Source of the DNA: Cruorifilaria tuberocauda
Lineage: Eukaryota; Nematoda; Chromadorea; Rhabditida; Onchocercidae
Direction: 5' to 3'
NCBI GenBank assembly: GCA_013365365.1
Contig: JABVXU010000073.1
Coordinates: 115,661 to 179,660 of the forward strand
Length of the DNA: 64,000 nt
The notes below the pieces were generated by a model. That model was not told the origin of the DNA. It was given only the letters and a program-made list of their open reading frames with translations, and did not search any database. Both the position numbers and the translations under genes were made by a program. Positions 39,218 to 52,207 of the stretch are shown here, piece after piece (the first letter of the stretch is position 1; the number at the start of each line of letters is the position of its first letter).

Positions 39218-42200
39218 ATGCTCACGTTCCTGTGCGCAAGCTTAATCTGTTACCGAATTCCTTGCTGCTACCTACTGCCTTATGTATTTAATGTCCATAT
39301 CCTCCTTGGCTACTGCCAATTTGTTACTGCCCAACTGCATTTCGAGCGACATTCACTGCCTACAGATCATATTACGGTATTTCATTTTCATTCCATCATT
39401 ACCTGTTATAATGAAACTTTTTCTTTGCATTGAATTATATTAGCTGTTGAATTTATAACTCAGGCCGAAGCAACGATAAACTTCGTTTTAACTCACAAGT
39501 GCTTCACAGAGTTACTCGAAGCTTGTCTGTAAGACTTCCCATCTTTCATAGTGGAATAACTTTTTGTTCTTTTTCTCCCATTTGTTGTAAAATTTTTCTT
39601 CTGGAATCTCAAAAAGTTGGAAAAAATGCGAGCAATTATAGTTCAATTGCGATCAATTCGTTTCCAAAATAAGGGATTAGTTCTCTTAGAATATTGAATT
39701 TTCGATTTGAATGATATGAAGGCCGTGCCACACAGGTACATTCATCCAAATCTAATGTTTCTATCGCCGATTTGGTAGTTGTCATCTCAGATGAATCAAA
39801 AGTTGAATTTCAAGAAAAATTTCTGCATGGAAAAGTTTGGTCTAGCAATTCAAAATTAAAGTTTCAACCGTATGGACAAATGGAAAATTTTTCCGCTTAT
39901 AACAATGTGCTTTCCACTTTCGAGCTTTCACAAGTGAATTTGCAAACAAAATGCGAACAAATTCAGATAAGTTTATTGTTTAATGTTGAGGAAACAATTT
40001 TTAGAAAAATCATCCAACTCGAAAAAAGATTGATTTTTATATGAAACCTTCGATATCTAAAGGGAAATGGGACTGTATGTATCGACTGGACTACTTAGTG
40101 CAGACCTTTTGCTGTTTGATAACCAGTATAATCTTGGTAGTTCTTTACATTATCCGTTATCGTTAAAAGTTTGAAAAACCTTTTCATTTCTTGCTGTTAA
40201 CATGACAATTCCAAAAGGATAGCCTCCTTTTTATAAGGTTATGATTGCAAGTTTTGTTTTTCCAGGATTAAGTGAGAATTTCGTTTTTTTTTAAAGCATC
40301 GATAGGATAGGTCTCTCATTAATTGTGATGAGGGAGAAGAAAAAATATAACGGAACTCTCTCTAATTCCTAATTTTCTAAATCAAATAAAGCATTCACTA
40401 ATAACACAAGCGCTAATTAATTTATGAAATTTGGATATATCAGAGGGATGTATTCTGCTCGCTTTTTTTTCGAATAAAATTGTTTCATTTTGATTAAACT
40501 GAGCTTTCGTTTTAGTTAGATTTGACTTCAGATTGTTCTGAGGGCAAATCGAAGCACCGATGGTCATTCCTATCTGGAATATAGAGCCGATAAAAATGTT
40601 AATTTGATTTTCTCCAGTGGTGTTACCGAAATAAATGTATTTAATGGCCGGTGGGCTCAGGTTGCGGCTGTTACTTGGCAGTTACCTGTGCCCAGTCAAA
40701 TCACCATTGGTTCCAATATTTTAAATGATCTCAGTCGACAGCTTCATATTATTTCAATTAGCAGTAATTATAATATTAACATGACTATTTTTGACGCACA
40801 GGTTGACACCTTTAAGATTTTCATATTTTATAGTTCTATGATTACATAGGCATATTGATTCAGTATTTGTTTTAAAAATATTTCTGAAAATTTTCACAAG
40901 ATTCTGTAATTTTTTTGATTTAATTTTTACTAGAAACTGCTATAATTTTACTTTACTAACAAATTTAACAAATCTTAAAACTAACATTATTCAGATGCAA
41001 GTGCGATATGGAAATACTACTATACAGATAACATCAGATTATCAGATTCTGAGAATAAGATCAGAATTGTATGCGATTAATTTGAAAACTATTGTGTCAC
41101 CTTATGAAATATCTATTTATGACTATGAGATGATTGTGCGCTGCGAAAATGAACGAGCAATTGTGCGGTTACTCCCCAATTCGTCAAATATCATCATTGG
41201 CATAAATCAGTATTCCAAGTATTTAAGTCTTCAGCAAATTAATTTAATAATCATCTCGAAATCCAAAACTTTGTATTTCATTTTTTAAAAAAGCTGGCTG
41301 TTCTGAATAGTCTTTCACTTTCTCTGCTTCCTCCTGATATAAAGCTGTCACTTATTACAGAGTGATCATTGATCGTGGGAGAGAAGCGGTTATCATAGAA
41401 GGTCAAGAATTACGTCCGGCTGGCAATATAAATCTTTTATCAATGCAGTTAGAAATCTTATTGAAATCTGGTAACATTAGCTCCATTCATGCATCTACAA
41501 ATCGCTCGCGAATTACAGTGCAAAATACTTCAACGAATGTTCGTATCTTTTGCCGATTTAAATTCTTTTTTTTTTTCTTTCTAAACTATATTTATTTGAT
41601 AGAAAATTGGCTGAAAAATTGGAACGCAAAAATTGAAATTGCATCGATAGATTTTTTGATACCCATTTGTAGAGCAATGATAAATTCATTAAACGAAATA
41701 ATTTTTGTTATTATCACATTTTGCAGATGACTTCAACAGCTGCACACCATGCCATAGACATTACTGGTGGACGAATAAATTTACACATTTTCACGGGCAA
41801 CGTTTCAATGGATGTCGTAGCAAACACTCACTTAGAATCACTGCCAACAATGTTAACTCCATTTCTACCTCCCCAGGATAATTTTCAAGATATCACATTG
41901 GATAATTCCAACCATAATTTTTCCACAGATGAACGAAGTATTAGTAGCAATAACCAAGAGTGGGCTACACAAACATCACTCACAATGGCTATCTCTTCAG
42001 TTTCAGATGAAAGTAGTAATTTTCAAGATAGAGTTGCTTCGAGCGAAGATCTTATTTCTGGAAATATTCCCGATTCAGCTTTTACAATTCCTTTGACGCT
42101 GTCAACCATAGAACCTACTGGTACAGTTTCATTTTTATTTCCTGAGCAATCATTAACGACCCTTTTGACCAACAGAACAATTTTAAAATCCTCAAGTTCT

Positions 42201-45200
42201 ACTGAAAATACATATCCATCGCATTCTGAAAATACTTCACAAATAAGTCCAAATACTGAAGTAACAAAAGCAGAACGACCTAACACCGCAGTAAATATGT
42301 TCAGCTGGTTGAAAGTTGAAGAAACAGTGGCAGCATCAGTTATTTTACGAAATACGTCACCAGTGACTTCTTCAGAAATGCTATCAACGTTAAGGACCAC
42401 ATATTCTAGCCCTTCACTCTTGCTAACAGCTGTAACCTCCAGTTCACCAACGACTGTACTTCCAACCATTCCACTTATTCCCGTTGAAACTCTGACCAAC
42501 AACCAAACATCTGAGATCATTATTAGTGTTCCGGTTACTTCCCGCATCCCAGAGTCATTTATTAGCACATCGTCAATAGCTGGCTCCGATGTTGTTACTA
42601 AAGTTGTGTTTTCGGAAAAAAAGTACCCTGTTCAAGAGAATCGCGAATACGTTCAAACTGACTTTATCGAATTTAGTTGGGATACTATTACAGAAAGTAG
42701 TGTACCTATGACAACAACTGCAACCGTAATTGTCACGACGGTTCGTACAGGTAGATATTATTGTATTCTCTATTAGATTAATTTTTAATTTCGAAAAATT
42801 AAAAAAAAATGGAGAGAGCAAAGATTATAGAATTATCAGTTCACTTAGTTTAGTACCTCATCTAATGTTAGGTAGTCGACTACTCTAAAAGATATCCATA
42901 CCTCATCTATCATACAGAGATCACACTGTTGTTCGTCGTCTTGTTCTTTGTAATCCGTTACTACAATCTCGATTTTTTGGATAGTTTAATCTTTGATAAT
43001 CTGAATTTGCTTCCGATAAATCTCAAATTGAGATATATCAGCTGCGAAGCCCTAAAAAGTAACAAAAAAGTGTTTTATGTAAAAATTTTAGATGCAGTAA
43101 GTGTTGCATCACAAAAAATACGAAGAACTGAGTGCATCGAGATAGAACCATTAGAAGAGCGAAATACCCGTAAGTTGAAGTATCGTTGCTTTTTTTCTTC
43201 GGTTTTGTTTGTTGTTCATCACTTTTCTTTAAAAATCAAATGCTTAATCGAATTAATTTCAACCTTATTTGCTTTATGTTTTAAAAATTCAGTTGATTTT
43301 TTGAAATCAATTTTCGTCGTAAAAAATCTAGTTCTGCATTGCTTTTAATATCTAAGTATGTATTGATAAAGTTTAATTTTGAAGTTTGTTTATTTTATGT
43401 TTTAATTTAAGTTTTAAGCGTAGTTCTTGGTGTCCTTTATGCACTCTATTTAGATCCCATATTTTTTATTTGTTAAGTGTTTAGAAGAATTTACGCTGAT
43501 AACCTGATAACTTTTTATTTGCAGCATTGCCAACTAAAGTTTCAACAGTAATGGCTATATCAAAAGCGCCAATAAAATCGATCACTGTGAAAACAAATCG
43601 TTCAATCGGTCATTATTTCATAGTTTTCATTAATTATTTAAGTGGTTCCTTACTAAATTTTCTTCTGCCATGTCGCTTTTTCATCTCTTCAGAAATTGCA
43701 GGCTCGGAATGGACTCCGTTTGCTTCTCTACCATTTGAATTCCCATCAGCTGCTTATCCGTCCACTGTTTCATTTCGAAAGGGTTGTTCATTTCATGATT
43801 GTGTTTTTTCTCTAATCATATAATGGCTTTAAATTTATTACAAATGTATTACAGTCAGCCAATATTACAATTCTTTTTACTTAAGACATTAAATTTGCTT
43901 TATATTCCAGGCAATTTCATCCTGCAAGATAACGAAGCAAAAAATGAAATAACTTTTGACACAAATGAAATTTCAAAAAATAAGGAATGGAGTAAAAGTG
44001 CTTTGAATGTCGCTTCCATTCCAATGATTAGTGCTGCGAAAGAAATTTTCGGTAAAATTATGCAACACAGCTCTGAAAGAACTGAAGATTTGAGGACTGA
44101 ATTTGGACAACAACAAAATTTCTTTTCCAACAGTAAATTCAAACGTGCATTATCTAGCTTTGAAAATGAAGAAATCTACGAACTTCAAATGAAAGTGCCG
44201 TTTGATAACAGTTTAACAGCAATGAAATTGCATCGTGAATTATTGTTAGCATTGAAAAAATTTGTGCTTTTCACTAATTTTCACGAAGGACATTTACCGA
44301 CCAATGAAGATGCAGTACGGATTAAGGTCATTTTTACCATTCCTTTTTTCCTTAAGATATATCCCGTTGCTTTGTTTTGTATGAGACCATTTTTTTAATG
44401 GCTGCTTTTTTTCATTATTATAAGCATGAAAACCTTCAAGTCCAAACATGCATCAGAAAGTACCGAAATTCAACTGACTGTCGATAGAATATTTCAATAT
44501 TGAATTTCAAGTCTTATTTTGTATTTTTGCTTCTTTTTATCCTTAACTCGTTGTTCAAAATTTTTAGATAACAAATATGGAACGAAACGGTGATTATCTA
44601 AAAGTATTCTATTCAGTATTTATTAATGCAAAGGTAACTTTCTACATAAGTGGCTGTAGAACGAGGGCTAGTTACTTCCTTTGCAAAAGAAATTTATCGA
44701 TTTCTTGTTTAAGTTCCAACTATTTTATAAACTGTATTTCATGAAAAATAATTGTGATGAAAGTATTTTTTTTCACGCAGATCGATAGATGACGTAAAGA
44801 AGTTAGCACTAACGTCCTTAAAATCAATAAATGACGATAAGTCTTGTTTCACTTGTGAAATGTGTCCAATTATTGAGGAATTGCAAAAATTTCCGATCTT
44901 ACACTAAAATGATTCGATTTATTATATTAGTAGTAACTTATATTGAAGATAGGTGATGCATCCAATTGCGCTCAAAATCGTGAATTCAGCGGTACTGACT
45001 TACTATTCGTAGTTATCGGCGTTCTCATTCTTATATTATTTTCCACCGGTGCTGTATTGGTTCACCACAAACAGAGTTACAATTCTGTGGTAAGAAACAC
45101 TTTTTTATAAGTGTTATTTTCAAAGCAATGAATATCACCTTTCAGTAAATTATTTTATGTCATATAGTATTGTGTTTGTCTAAATTGACTATCAATCACA

Positions 45201-45321
45201 CAACTAGATCTGCAATATTTGCAACTTTGTTTAGTGTTGTTAATTCTTTCCATTTTTTTTTCAGAATCTTTCTAAAATGTTTATTTTAATAACAGATCGA
45301 TTGGTAGACCAAGCACAATAA
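39218..45321 (+). CDS. Mucin-like single-pass membrane protein, family not recognised
   Basis: I do not recognise this gene. Proposed exons: 39218-39376, 39736-39984, 40532-40801, 40995-41218, 41361-41538, 41727-42750, 43092-43169, 43525-43608, 43693-43782, 43911-44326, 44568-44633, 44800-44854, 44953-45089, 45265-45321; about 1028 residues. The N-terminus is strongly hydrophobic (residues 1-38) and fits a long signal peptide. Residues 54-390 are beta-rich with many N-glycosylation sites (NxS/T) and few cysteines. One large exon codes a Ser/Thr-rich mucin-like stretch (about 390-690). About 830-960 has a strand-helix-strand pattern like a SEA domain, preceded by a dibasic KFKR site. A transmembrane helix lies at about 981-1001, with a tail of under 30 residues. 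Exons 2-11 and the last two are well supported. Less certain are the first exon and the join at 44633-44953, where the best acceptor (44780) is out of frame. Likely role is a glycosylated cell-surface or apical matrix protein, which is inference. Confidence 0.72.
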
Positions 45322-45336
45322 GCGCTAAATGAAAGC

Positions 45337-45342
45337 AATAAA
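45337..45342 (+). terminator. Possible poly(A) signal of the mucin-like gene
   Basis: Exact AATAAA 16 bases after the stop at 45321. This would give a very short 3'UTR, so a later site may be used instead. Confidence 0.4.
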
Positions 45343-46599
45343 ATAATTTCTTGTAATAAGATTTAAAATTTTTGCATTCTAAAAGTCTTATAGTTAAATT
45401 TCTATTTATAAGCAACATTATTCTAGGATTTTTCGACAAGGAATTAATTTGTGAGATATTGTAATGCTGTCATTGCGATGTGAAGCATTAATTTTCTGTT
45501 GTTACAATGTGTTCAGCAAGTTTCTTCATTTCGAGAACGCATTACAAAAATATCACAAAGATTTTGCAGATCATCAATTGTTAAACAATGTTTGCTCATG
45601 CTTCCGTGATCTGCAAAACACTGCCTCAGATTTGTTCCGAACTGAGAGTTTTTCTTTTGCTGTCAGTATTTATTTATATTTGCTTTTAGGTAATTGTTTT
45701 TAAAATTGAAAACATTTCTCTGATTTTCTACATAATATGGAATTTTGCGTTTGCTATAAAATTTACTTTTGAATTTAAGTTTGTCATCAGTTTTCGAAAT
45801 TCGGAAATTAGATCTTTTACTTATTACTGTTTTGTATCATTAAACTAAATTTTAATGTGTAGTATGGTTCTTGTCCTCTGATTTCAAAAATAATTATTCA
45901 CTAAATACAAAATCGTATTTTGTACCAAAAATAAGTTAGAACTTTGAATTTGTGTCCTCAAGATATCGTTGCAGTCACAAATGCATACATCCAGAGTACC
46001 TGAAAAAGTGAACGGTTTTCAAACTTGATGGAAGGATTTCCATGAAAATTGCTACAGTGCAAAATCTTGTAACATATTTTGAAAATCCATTCTCTAATTT
46101 TAGCTTGTCAAATCTGTTGGCGAAGACGAGCGTCGCCATTGTTAAATGAATATTTTAATAAATTTTAGCAAAAAATAAAAAAAGACTTAAAAGACAAAAA
46201 ATAATAAAAAACACAAACGAACTGCTACAATCACCAAATTACTTTGATATTTTTGTTCAATAGAAGTGGAGATATTAAAAAAATTCATTCTCTGCTTCAT
46301 TCTAACTCCTCCATAATTCGTACTTTATTAAGAAAAAAGAAAATTTCTGTTACTGATGATTTGAGTACATCTGTTTGTACATGTCGCTGGAAAAGCGAGG
46401 AAATGAAGGATAACGAAATCATTTGTTCTTCAAATTAGCCTTGTTAGCTCCATGTCTATAAACTGTGTCGATGAAATCCTTTGTTCGGGATTTGTTATTG
46501 TAAGCTAAATGTATGTTTGAGGTTTTACAAGCTTTGTTAACGAAATCCTTTGTATTGATTAATGTTATAAGGTCAAATTATACGACTTTAACGGTCATC

Positions 46600-46960
46600 T
46601 TCAAACTTCAAGGATCCTCCCTCCTCCAGGATAAAAAAGGTCCCAACCTCCTACCATTGCTAAGACTTTGTCTTAAGGCGTGCGGTTGATTAACACAGGG
46701 TAAAATCAATTCCCTTCTCTCCTGGTCTAACTGATATCGTTATCGTTTTGAAACTCTTCCGAATATTGTGAAATTGTTGAAGTTAATGTAGCGTTGTATT
46801 ATTGTATGTATCAAGTTGTTTAATAAAGGTTTAATTACCCAAGTTTGAGGCACACCCAAAGTATCAACAATCACATCTGCCTGATGTAAAAGCTAACAGT
46901 TTGCTTACTTACGAATAGAAAGAAAGATTGTCACGGTCAAAGAAGATCGAGGACAATTAC
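46600..46960 (+). repeat. Diverged dispersed repeat, copy B
   Basis: Homologous by eye to the reverse complement of 27960-28335. The best block is 46822-46850, which starts AATAAAGGTTTAATTA. Upstream, 46621-46690 matches the block ending GTGCGG, and downstream 46870-46960 matches the TTGTCACGGTC block. The two copies differ at roughly a quarter of aligned positions by eye, so they are old. No coding capacity is visible in either. Confidence 0.65.
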
Positions 46961-47040
46961 AGGAAAGAAAGAACACTCTCGTTTAGAAAGGAACAACTTA
47001 AATCTTGTCACGGTTGAGGGAAATCGCCGACAAATATAGA
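46924..47040 (+). repeat. Imperfect 77-bp duplication
   Basis: TTGTCACGGT occurs at 46928 and again at 47005, each followed by a similar segment that ends in a GACAA block. It adjoins and partly overlaps dispersed repeat copy B, and may be part of the same element. Confidence 0.6.
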
Positions 47041-49039
47041 AGTAAAGATGATTAAATTATTTATTGTTATAGTAGTTTCTCTTTTTTTTCTGATTCTTTA
47101 ATAAATTTATTGTAAATATTTGTACTATGAAAATTATGTTCGATGAAATGTAAATAAGGCTGATTCCCTTATTCGAGTTAAAAAATTAATAGGAAATAGT
47201 TTTACATCTCAATAATTCATTCATTTAACTGACAGATTATTAACAAATGTATAGCGCAGTAGTGATTTAACGAATTCTTACAAAGAATAAGAAAGTTTTA
47301 AAGTTGATGAGGCATAATAATCTTTCATCTGAAATTAATAACGATTAATTAAATTGTTTTTAATTCTCTTGAATTAAATACTGGAAAATTATCGAAGATC
47401 TTAATGTTAATAGTCTTACTATCTATTGGCATTTAATATCGAAATTTCAGTTCTCCTTAATTTTATTTCTTAAGTTCATTTACTTATAGAGCTTACAAAT
47501 AAGAACTCGATATATGTCTTTTTTGTTTATGCTCGGTTTGGATGATATGAAATTTGAATTATAAATCATTTTATTTATTTTCTTAGCTATGATGATAAAT
47601 CTCTCTTACTTTTATAGTGTAACAATAAAAAAGTTTATTTTGCATTTGCTAGACGATATAAATATAAATAGATGACATTTATTTTATGATAAGATGTGTG
47701 ATATGATATTCTTTTGAAAATTATTCATTTCACTTCTTTCAAAAATCGAAAAAAGTTTGGACAGATGAGAAAAGACACCAATAGGTATCAGTTTACTTAG
47801 CGTTATCGCGAGTTATTTTATCGCTATCATCTAAAGGTTAGAAATTAAGCTATCTGTAGTATAATCTTGAAAGTAAAAGAAAATCATACTATTCTCTTAA
47901 GCTAATCGATCTACTTTCCACTCATCTAAATTCATTTCTTGTATCTAAGAGGTAAAAAGATCACGTAAACAGAATAGCATAATCTTCTCAAAAAATTTTT
48001 TTCCCATTTTTTAAAATGATAAGACCGGAAGATTTGAGAGAAAGATAGAGATGAAATTTAGTATATAACTTTAACTGATTGATCGATTATGCAGAGTAAT
48101 GGTGATAAATAATAGAGAAATATAACATTGGATGAATTGCTCATGAAATAATTAATGAATGATTCATAACATTAATAAGACAATCATTGTGTTATGCTTA
48201 TATCAAGATTTCAAATATAGCATCATTTATGACAAAGTTTAATTTATTGTAAAATTTTAATCGATCTAGTTAATCATAAAATTACCTCATTTGATCAATA
48301 ATATATTGATTATTCGTAGCATAAAATAATAAATTAATAGATTGCTTAGGAAGAAGATAATCAAGATAATCAATTTTCATGATCGATTATTATTATTTTA
48401 TGTGTAATTGCAATCCTAACTTCATCATTTTCATACAGAGTAATTAATTAGTAAAATTGAACGTATTTAGTGTTAAATTCATTTCAATCAATAAAATCAA
48501 TCGATCCCCAAAATTGAATTAATTGATCGTTTGAATATTTCATATAATTTATATCTAAATATCATAAAATTAATTATTATCAAGTATTAACACTTAATCA
48601 ATAACTTATTCATGATTCCGATGATTTTGTCATTATTTTTTGGATTATAGTTTTTTTTTTATTTATACTGAATTCTGTTTAAAAATCTTTTTTAATTTTA
48701 CTCTTTCTAATTTACCAATTTTTCACTCATAAAATTTTGTAGTAATTAAATTTGAATATGTATGTTTCTGGTTAGTATTCGAGTTTGAATGTGTATCTTT
48801 CTAATTAGTATTTGAGCTTGACTATGCATCTTTCTGATTTGTTCATTTTTTTACTCGTAAAATTAATTCCTTTTGTAGTATTCGAATTCAAATACAATAT
48901 CAAGTAATACATTTTTGTTTTATAACGATTTATCATACAAATTCTGAAGCTTTCATAATGAAGTTTCACTAAAATGTTTGATAGTATATGTATTAGTAAG
49001 GAAAATATCCATTTCTGAATTTAATTTTCCATTTATTAT

Positions 49040-49345
49040 TAATAATCTTCCGCTAATACATTTAAAAGCAATCGTTGCTCTTTCATTAGTAAATAAGCTA
49101 ACAATAATAATCTTTAGCAAAATTAAAAGTAATCGTTGCTCTTTCATTAGTAAATAAGCTAACAATAATAATCTTTAGCAAAATTAAAAGTAATCGTTAT
49201 TCTTTGATTGGTAAATAAGCTAAGACTAATAATCTTTAGCAAAATTAAAAGTAATCGTTGCTCTTTCATTACTAAATAAGCTAACAATAATAATCTTTAG
49301 CAAAATTAAAAGCAATTGTTATTCTTTGATTGGTAAATAAGCTAT
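49040..49345. repeat. 61-bp tandem array
   Basis: About four and a half copies with a strict 61-base period (unit starts at 49064, 49125, 49186, 49247 and 49308). Each unit has AAAAG, then a TAATCGTT-like segment, CTTTCATTAG, AAATAAGCTAA and ATAATCTTTAGC. Units differ by a few substitutions. No coding function: the antisense open frame across it is a by-product of the repeat. Confidence 0.95.
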
Positions 49346-51424
49346 TGGAAATTGTGAGAAATATATTTCGTTTAATAAAAATATGATTAATTAATTAGTA
49401 AATGTTACTGATATAAAACGAAATATTTTTACTTAATTAAAACAAGTTTCGTATGTTTACATTATCGCTTGTTCAATGGCATGAAAAATAATTTGTATGA
49501 AATTCTCAATGATTGATAATCTTTGACAAATTCAAATTAAAATTTTTTGTTAACAAATTTCGCAAAAATATGATATGATAAGCATTATTGATTCTCATGA
49601 ACTCATGCAATTTGGGAATTGCATTAGAAAGTAACAAAAAAAAATATTTTTTATTTTAAAATATCTTTTAGTCAAATTTTTAAATGAATTTCTTGTTCGG
49701 TTACCTTTTTGTTTTTCTAAATTAGAATGTCAATTTCTACGATATTTAATGCTTTAGAAATAATTAATTAATTACATTAATTGTTAAGACTGATAAGAGT
49801 TATTTTAGGTAAGCGAATATATTAAAATTTGATCAATTATAAGATATGATTACGAAGTAAGATTTTATTTTTCATAATAAAAATTTAAACGATACTACTG
49901 TTTTTAACGATTTATAAGCTAAAAAATTTTAAGCTAGATATAAAAGTAAGGTTACCCCAAAGATTAATAATTAATTAGCAAATTTAGTAATTAGCATTTA
50001 GCAAAAATTAATTAGCAAATATTTTCTATAAGAAAATAATTCTCCAAACAATTTTCTTAGCTGAAAATATTTGATCCTTAAATTTATCTAAATTGTCACC
50101 AATTTGATATGTTCTAATTAAATCTACTTAATTGATTTCTTTTTAAAATTTAGATAAGTTATTGATAAGTTTCAAAAGTCTCTTGAACTTATCAAGTGAA
50201 TTGTAAATGAGTAAATTTTCTTTTGCCATTTATTTATTTATTTATTGATAATTATATCTTCTCTTAATTATTATATAGCATTTGCTCAATTTTTTTTTAA
50301 TCATAATTGAAGACAAATTAAACTTACTGATAATATAAGTTATCGATTCCGATTTTTTTTCTTCTGATCAATTATGATAATCATGATGGATGAAATTTAT
50401 CAATTTTCAAAAATTCTTATTTTACATTCATTGTAAATGATAACTAATTTATCCATTATCATTATAAATGAACTAATCAATAATTTATCATTCTTATTAT
50501 ATTTTAAAAGTTGCAATGATATTGAATTTATTCAAATATAGTGAATTATAATCCGCTTATACTATTTTACTAACACGTAATCACCTATTGATATGGCAAA
50601 ACTGATAAAAATTATTTGCAAAACTGATAAGAACTATTTCAATTATTATCTGTATCACCAGAAAATAGGCTAGCTGTTGTTTTAAAAATAGGTTAATAAC
50701 AACTTATCATTATCCACAAATCTCTATCACCGCATATCAATCAATGGATTAATTTTGCGAAAAATATGTTAAAGCTTATTTACATGATTAATCAATAACT
50801 TAATTATTATATTTAGCAATATACCGATAATCTATGTTTTTATAAACTTGAATATTAAGAATGACATTTTAATTTATTGCAAATTGTAACTAAATTCCAA
50901 TCAATCAACCGGAAATATCATATCCGAAAAATTATAACTATTATAAACAAACTTTACTACTTATGTTCTCTTTAATGTTTACAAAAGAAAAGAAAGAAAA
51001 TGAAAAAAAAAAAATAATTTGATTGATTTGTCAACTATAAAAAGTATTATCAGAGAAGATCAAAGATTGCTTGATATTATCAAAAATGTTTGCAAATGAT
51101 AATGATTTTGCTAGCAAAATTCATTAATTGCTCTCTTCTTTTTTTTACTTCTTTCTATCAACATTTTTAAATTTCGCTTTTGCCTTTTTATCAATTTTAA
51201 TTTTACACTGAAAATTTTTTTTTCTTTATGCAACAAAATAAATGATAAATGATAAGATAGTGAGAGAGATGATAGCGGATTTATTTCAACGATAATGAAT
51301 TTTAACAAAATTTGATAATGATGTGAATATCACGTATTTATTTGTTGTTCAATATCAGTGAGAAAAGATAGATGATTCAATTTCAAAAATGCATAAATTA
51401 GATAATTGTATGATAATTATGTGA

Positions 51425-51810
51425 TAATGTTGATAATATGATAATATTATGAATGTGATTTTGATAATGTTGATGATATGATAATATTATGAATATGATT
51501 TTAATAATGTTGATAATATGATAATATTATGAATGTGATTTTGATAATGTTGATGATAATGTTATGAATATGATTTTGACAATGTTGATAATATGATAAT
51601 ATTATGAATGTGATTTTGATAATGTTGATAATATGATAATATTATGAACATGATTTTGACAATGTTGATAATATGATAATATTATGAATATAATTTAAAT
51701 AATGTTGATAATATGATAATATTATGAATATAATTTAAATAATGTTGATAATATGATAATATTATGAATGTGATTTTGATAATGTTGATAATATAATAAT
51801 GTTATGATTA
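51425..51810. repeat. 40-bp tandem array
   Basis: About nine copies of a 40-base unit made of ATAATATTAT, GAATGTGATT, TTGATAATGT and TGATAATATG, with small variations and one shortened unit near 51545-51570. It is an AT-rich minisatellite with no conserved-repeat-plus-unique-spacer pattern. Confidence 0.95.
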
Positions 51811-52184
51811 ATGAATTATGATTAAATTTATTTTGAATATACGTAATTTTTTTTATTATTCCATTAAGGATATATCTATAAATTGCAAATATAAATCTGA
51901 TTATAATTAGAGTAATCATAGATAATCATCATTTCTCAAAAAACTCTTTCCTAATTACTCTATCATTTATTCTTTTAATCTTAGAAATATTGTTCTCTAA
52001 TTATCCCAATTTAAGTATTTTAAATAATCTAACTGGGATCAAATATGTTGCATTTGAGAACTTCGTAAAAGCTCGCTAATATATAGATTGTAAAGCTAAC
52101 TTCTATTCTGTGTTCGATTAGTTGAGAGTCTTGATTGTTGAGGTTAATGAGAGATAGGGCTTAACGAAAGATTAAATACATTCG

Positions 52185-52207
52185 TAGCTTATATCAGATA
52201 TAAGCTA
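52185..52207. promoter_or_regulatory. 23-bp palindrome upstream of the zinc transporter
   Basis: Two 11-base arms (TAGCTTATATC and its exact reverse complement) around one central A. It lies about 640 bases before the ATG at 52850. Such symmetry fits a dimeric DNA-binding protein, but no known site matches that I can name. Confidence 0.6.

Noticed and set aside
39140..39284. Alternative first exon in another frame (ATG GAT ACC)
   Set aside because: It has no signal peptide, which a type I membrane protein needs, and depends on the rejected exon 39464-39528.
39464..39528. Extra exon between the first two exons of the mucin-like gene
   Set aside because: It is open and flanked by AG and GTAAGA, but including it requires a weaker donor (39404, GTTATA) for the signal-peptide exon. 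Skipping it joins 39376 to 39736 in frame with better sites. It remains a possible alternative exon.
42023..42568. 181-residue open frame on the minus strand
   Set aside because: It is the antisense of the Ser/Thr-rich exon 41727-42750. Codon bias of that exon keeps the opposite frame open, and no exon chain supports it.
45464..45703. 79-residue plus-strand frame after the mucin-like gene
   Set aside because: Lies past a stop and a poly(A) signal, has no domain, and I found no acceptor or donor that joins it to the preceding exon.
51425..51810. CRISPR-like array
   Set aside because: The whole 40-base unit is repeated. There are no unique spacers, and the context is eukaryotic.
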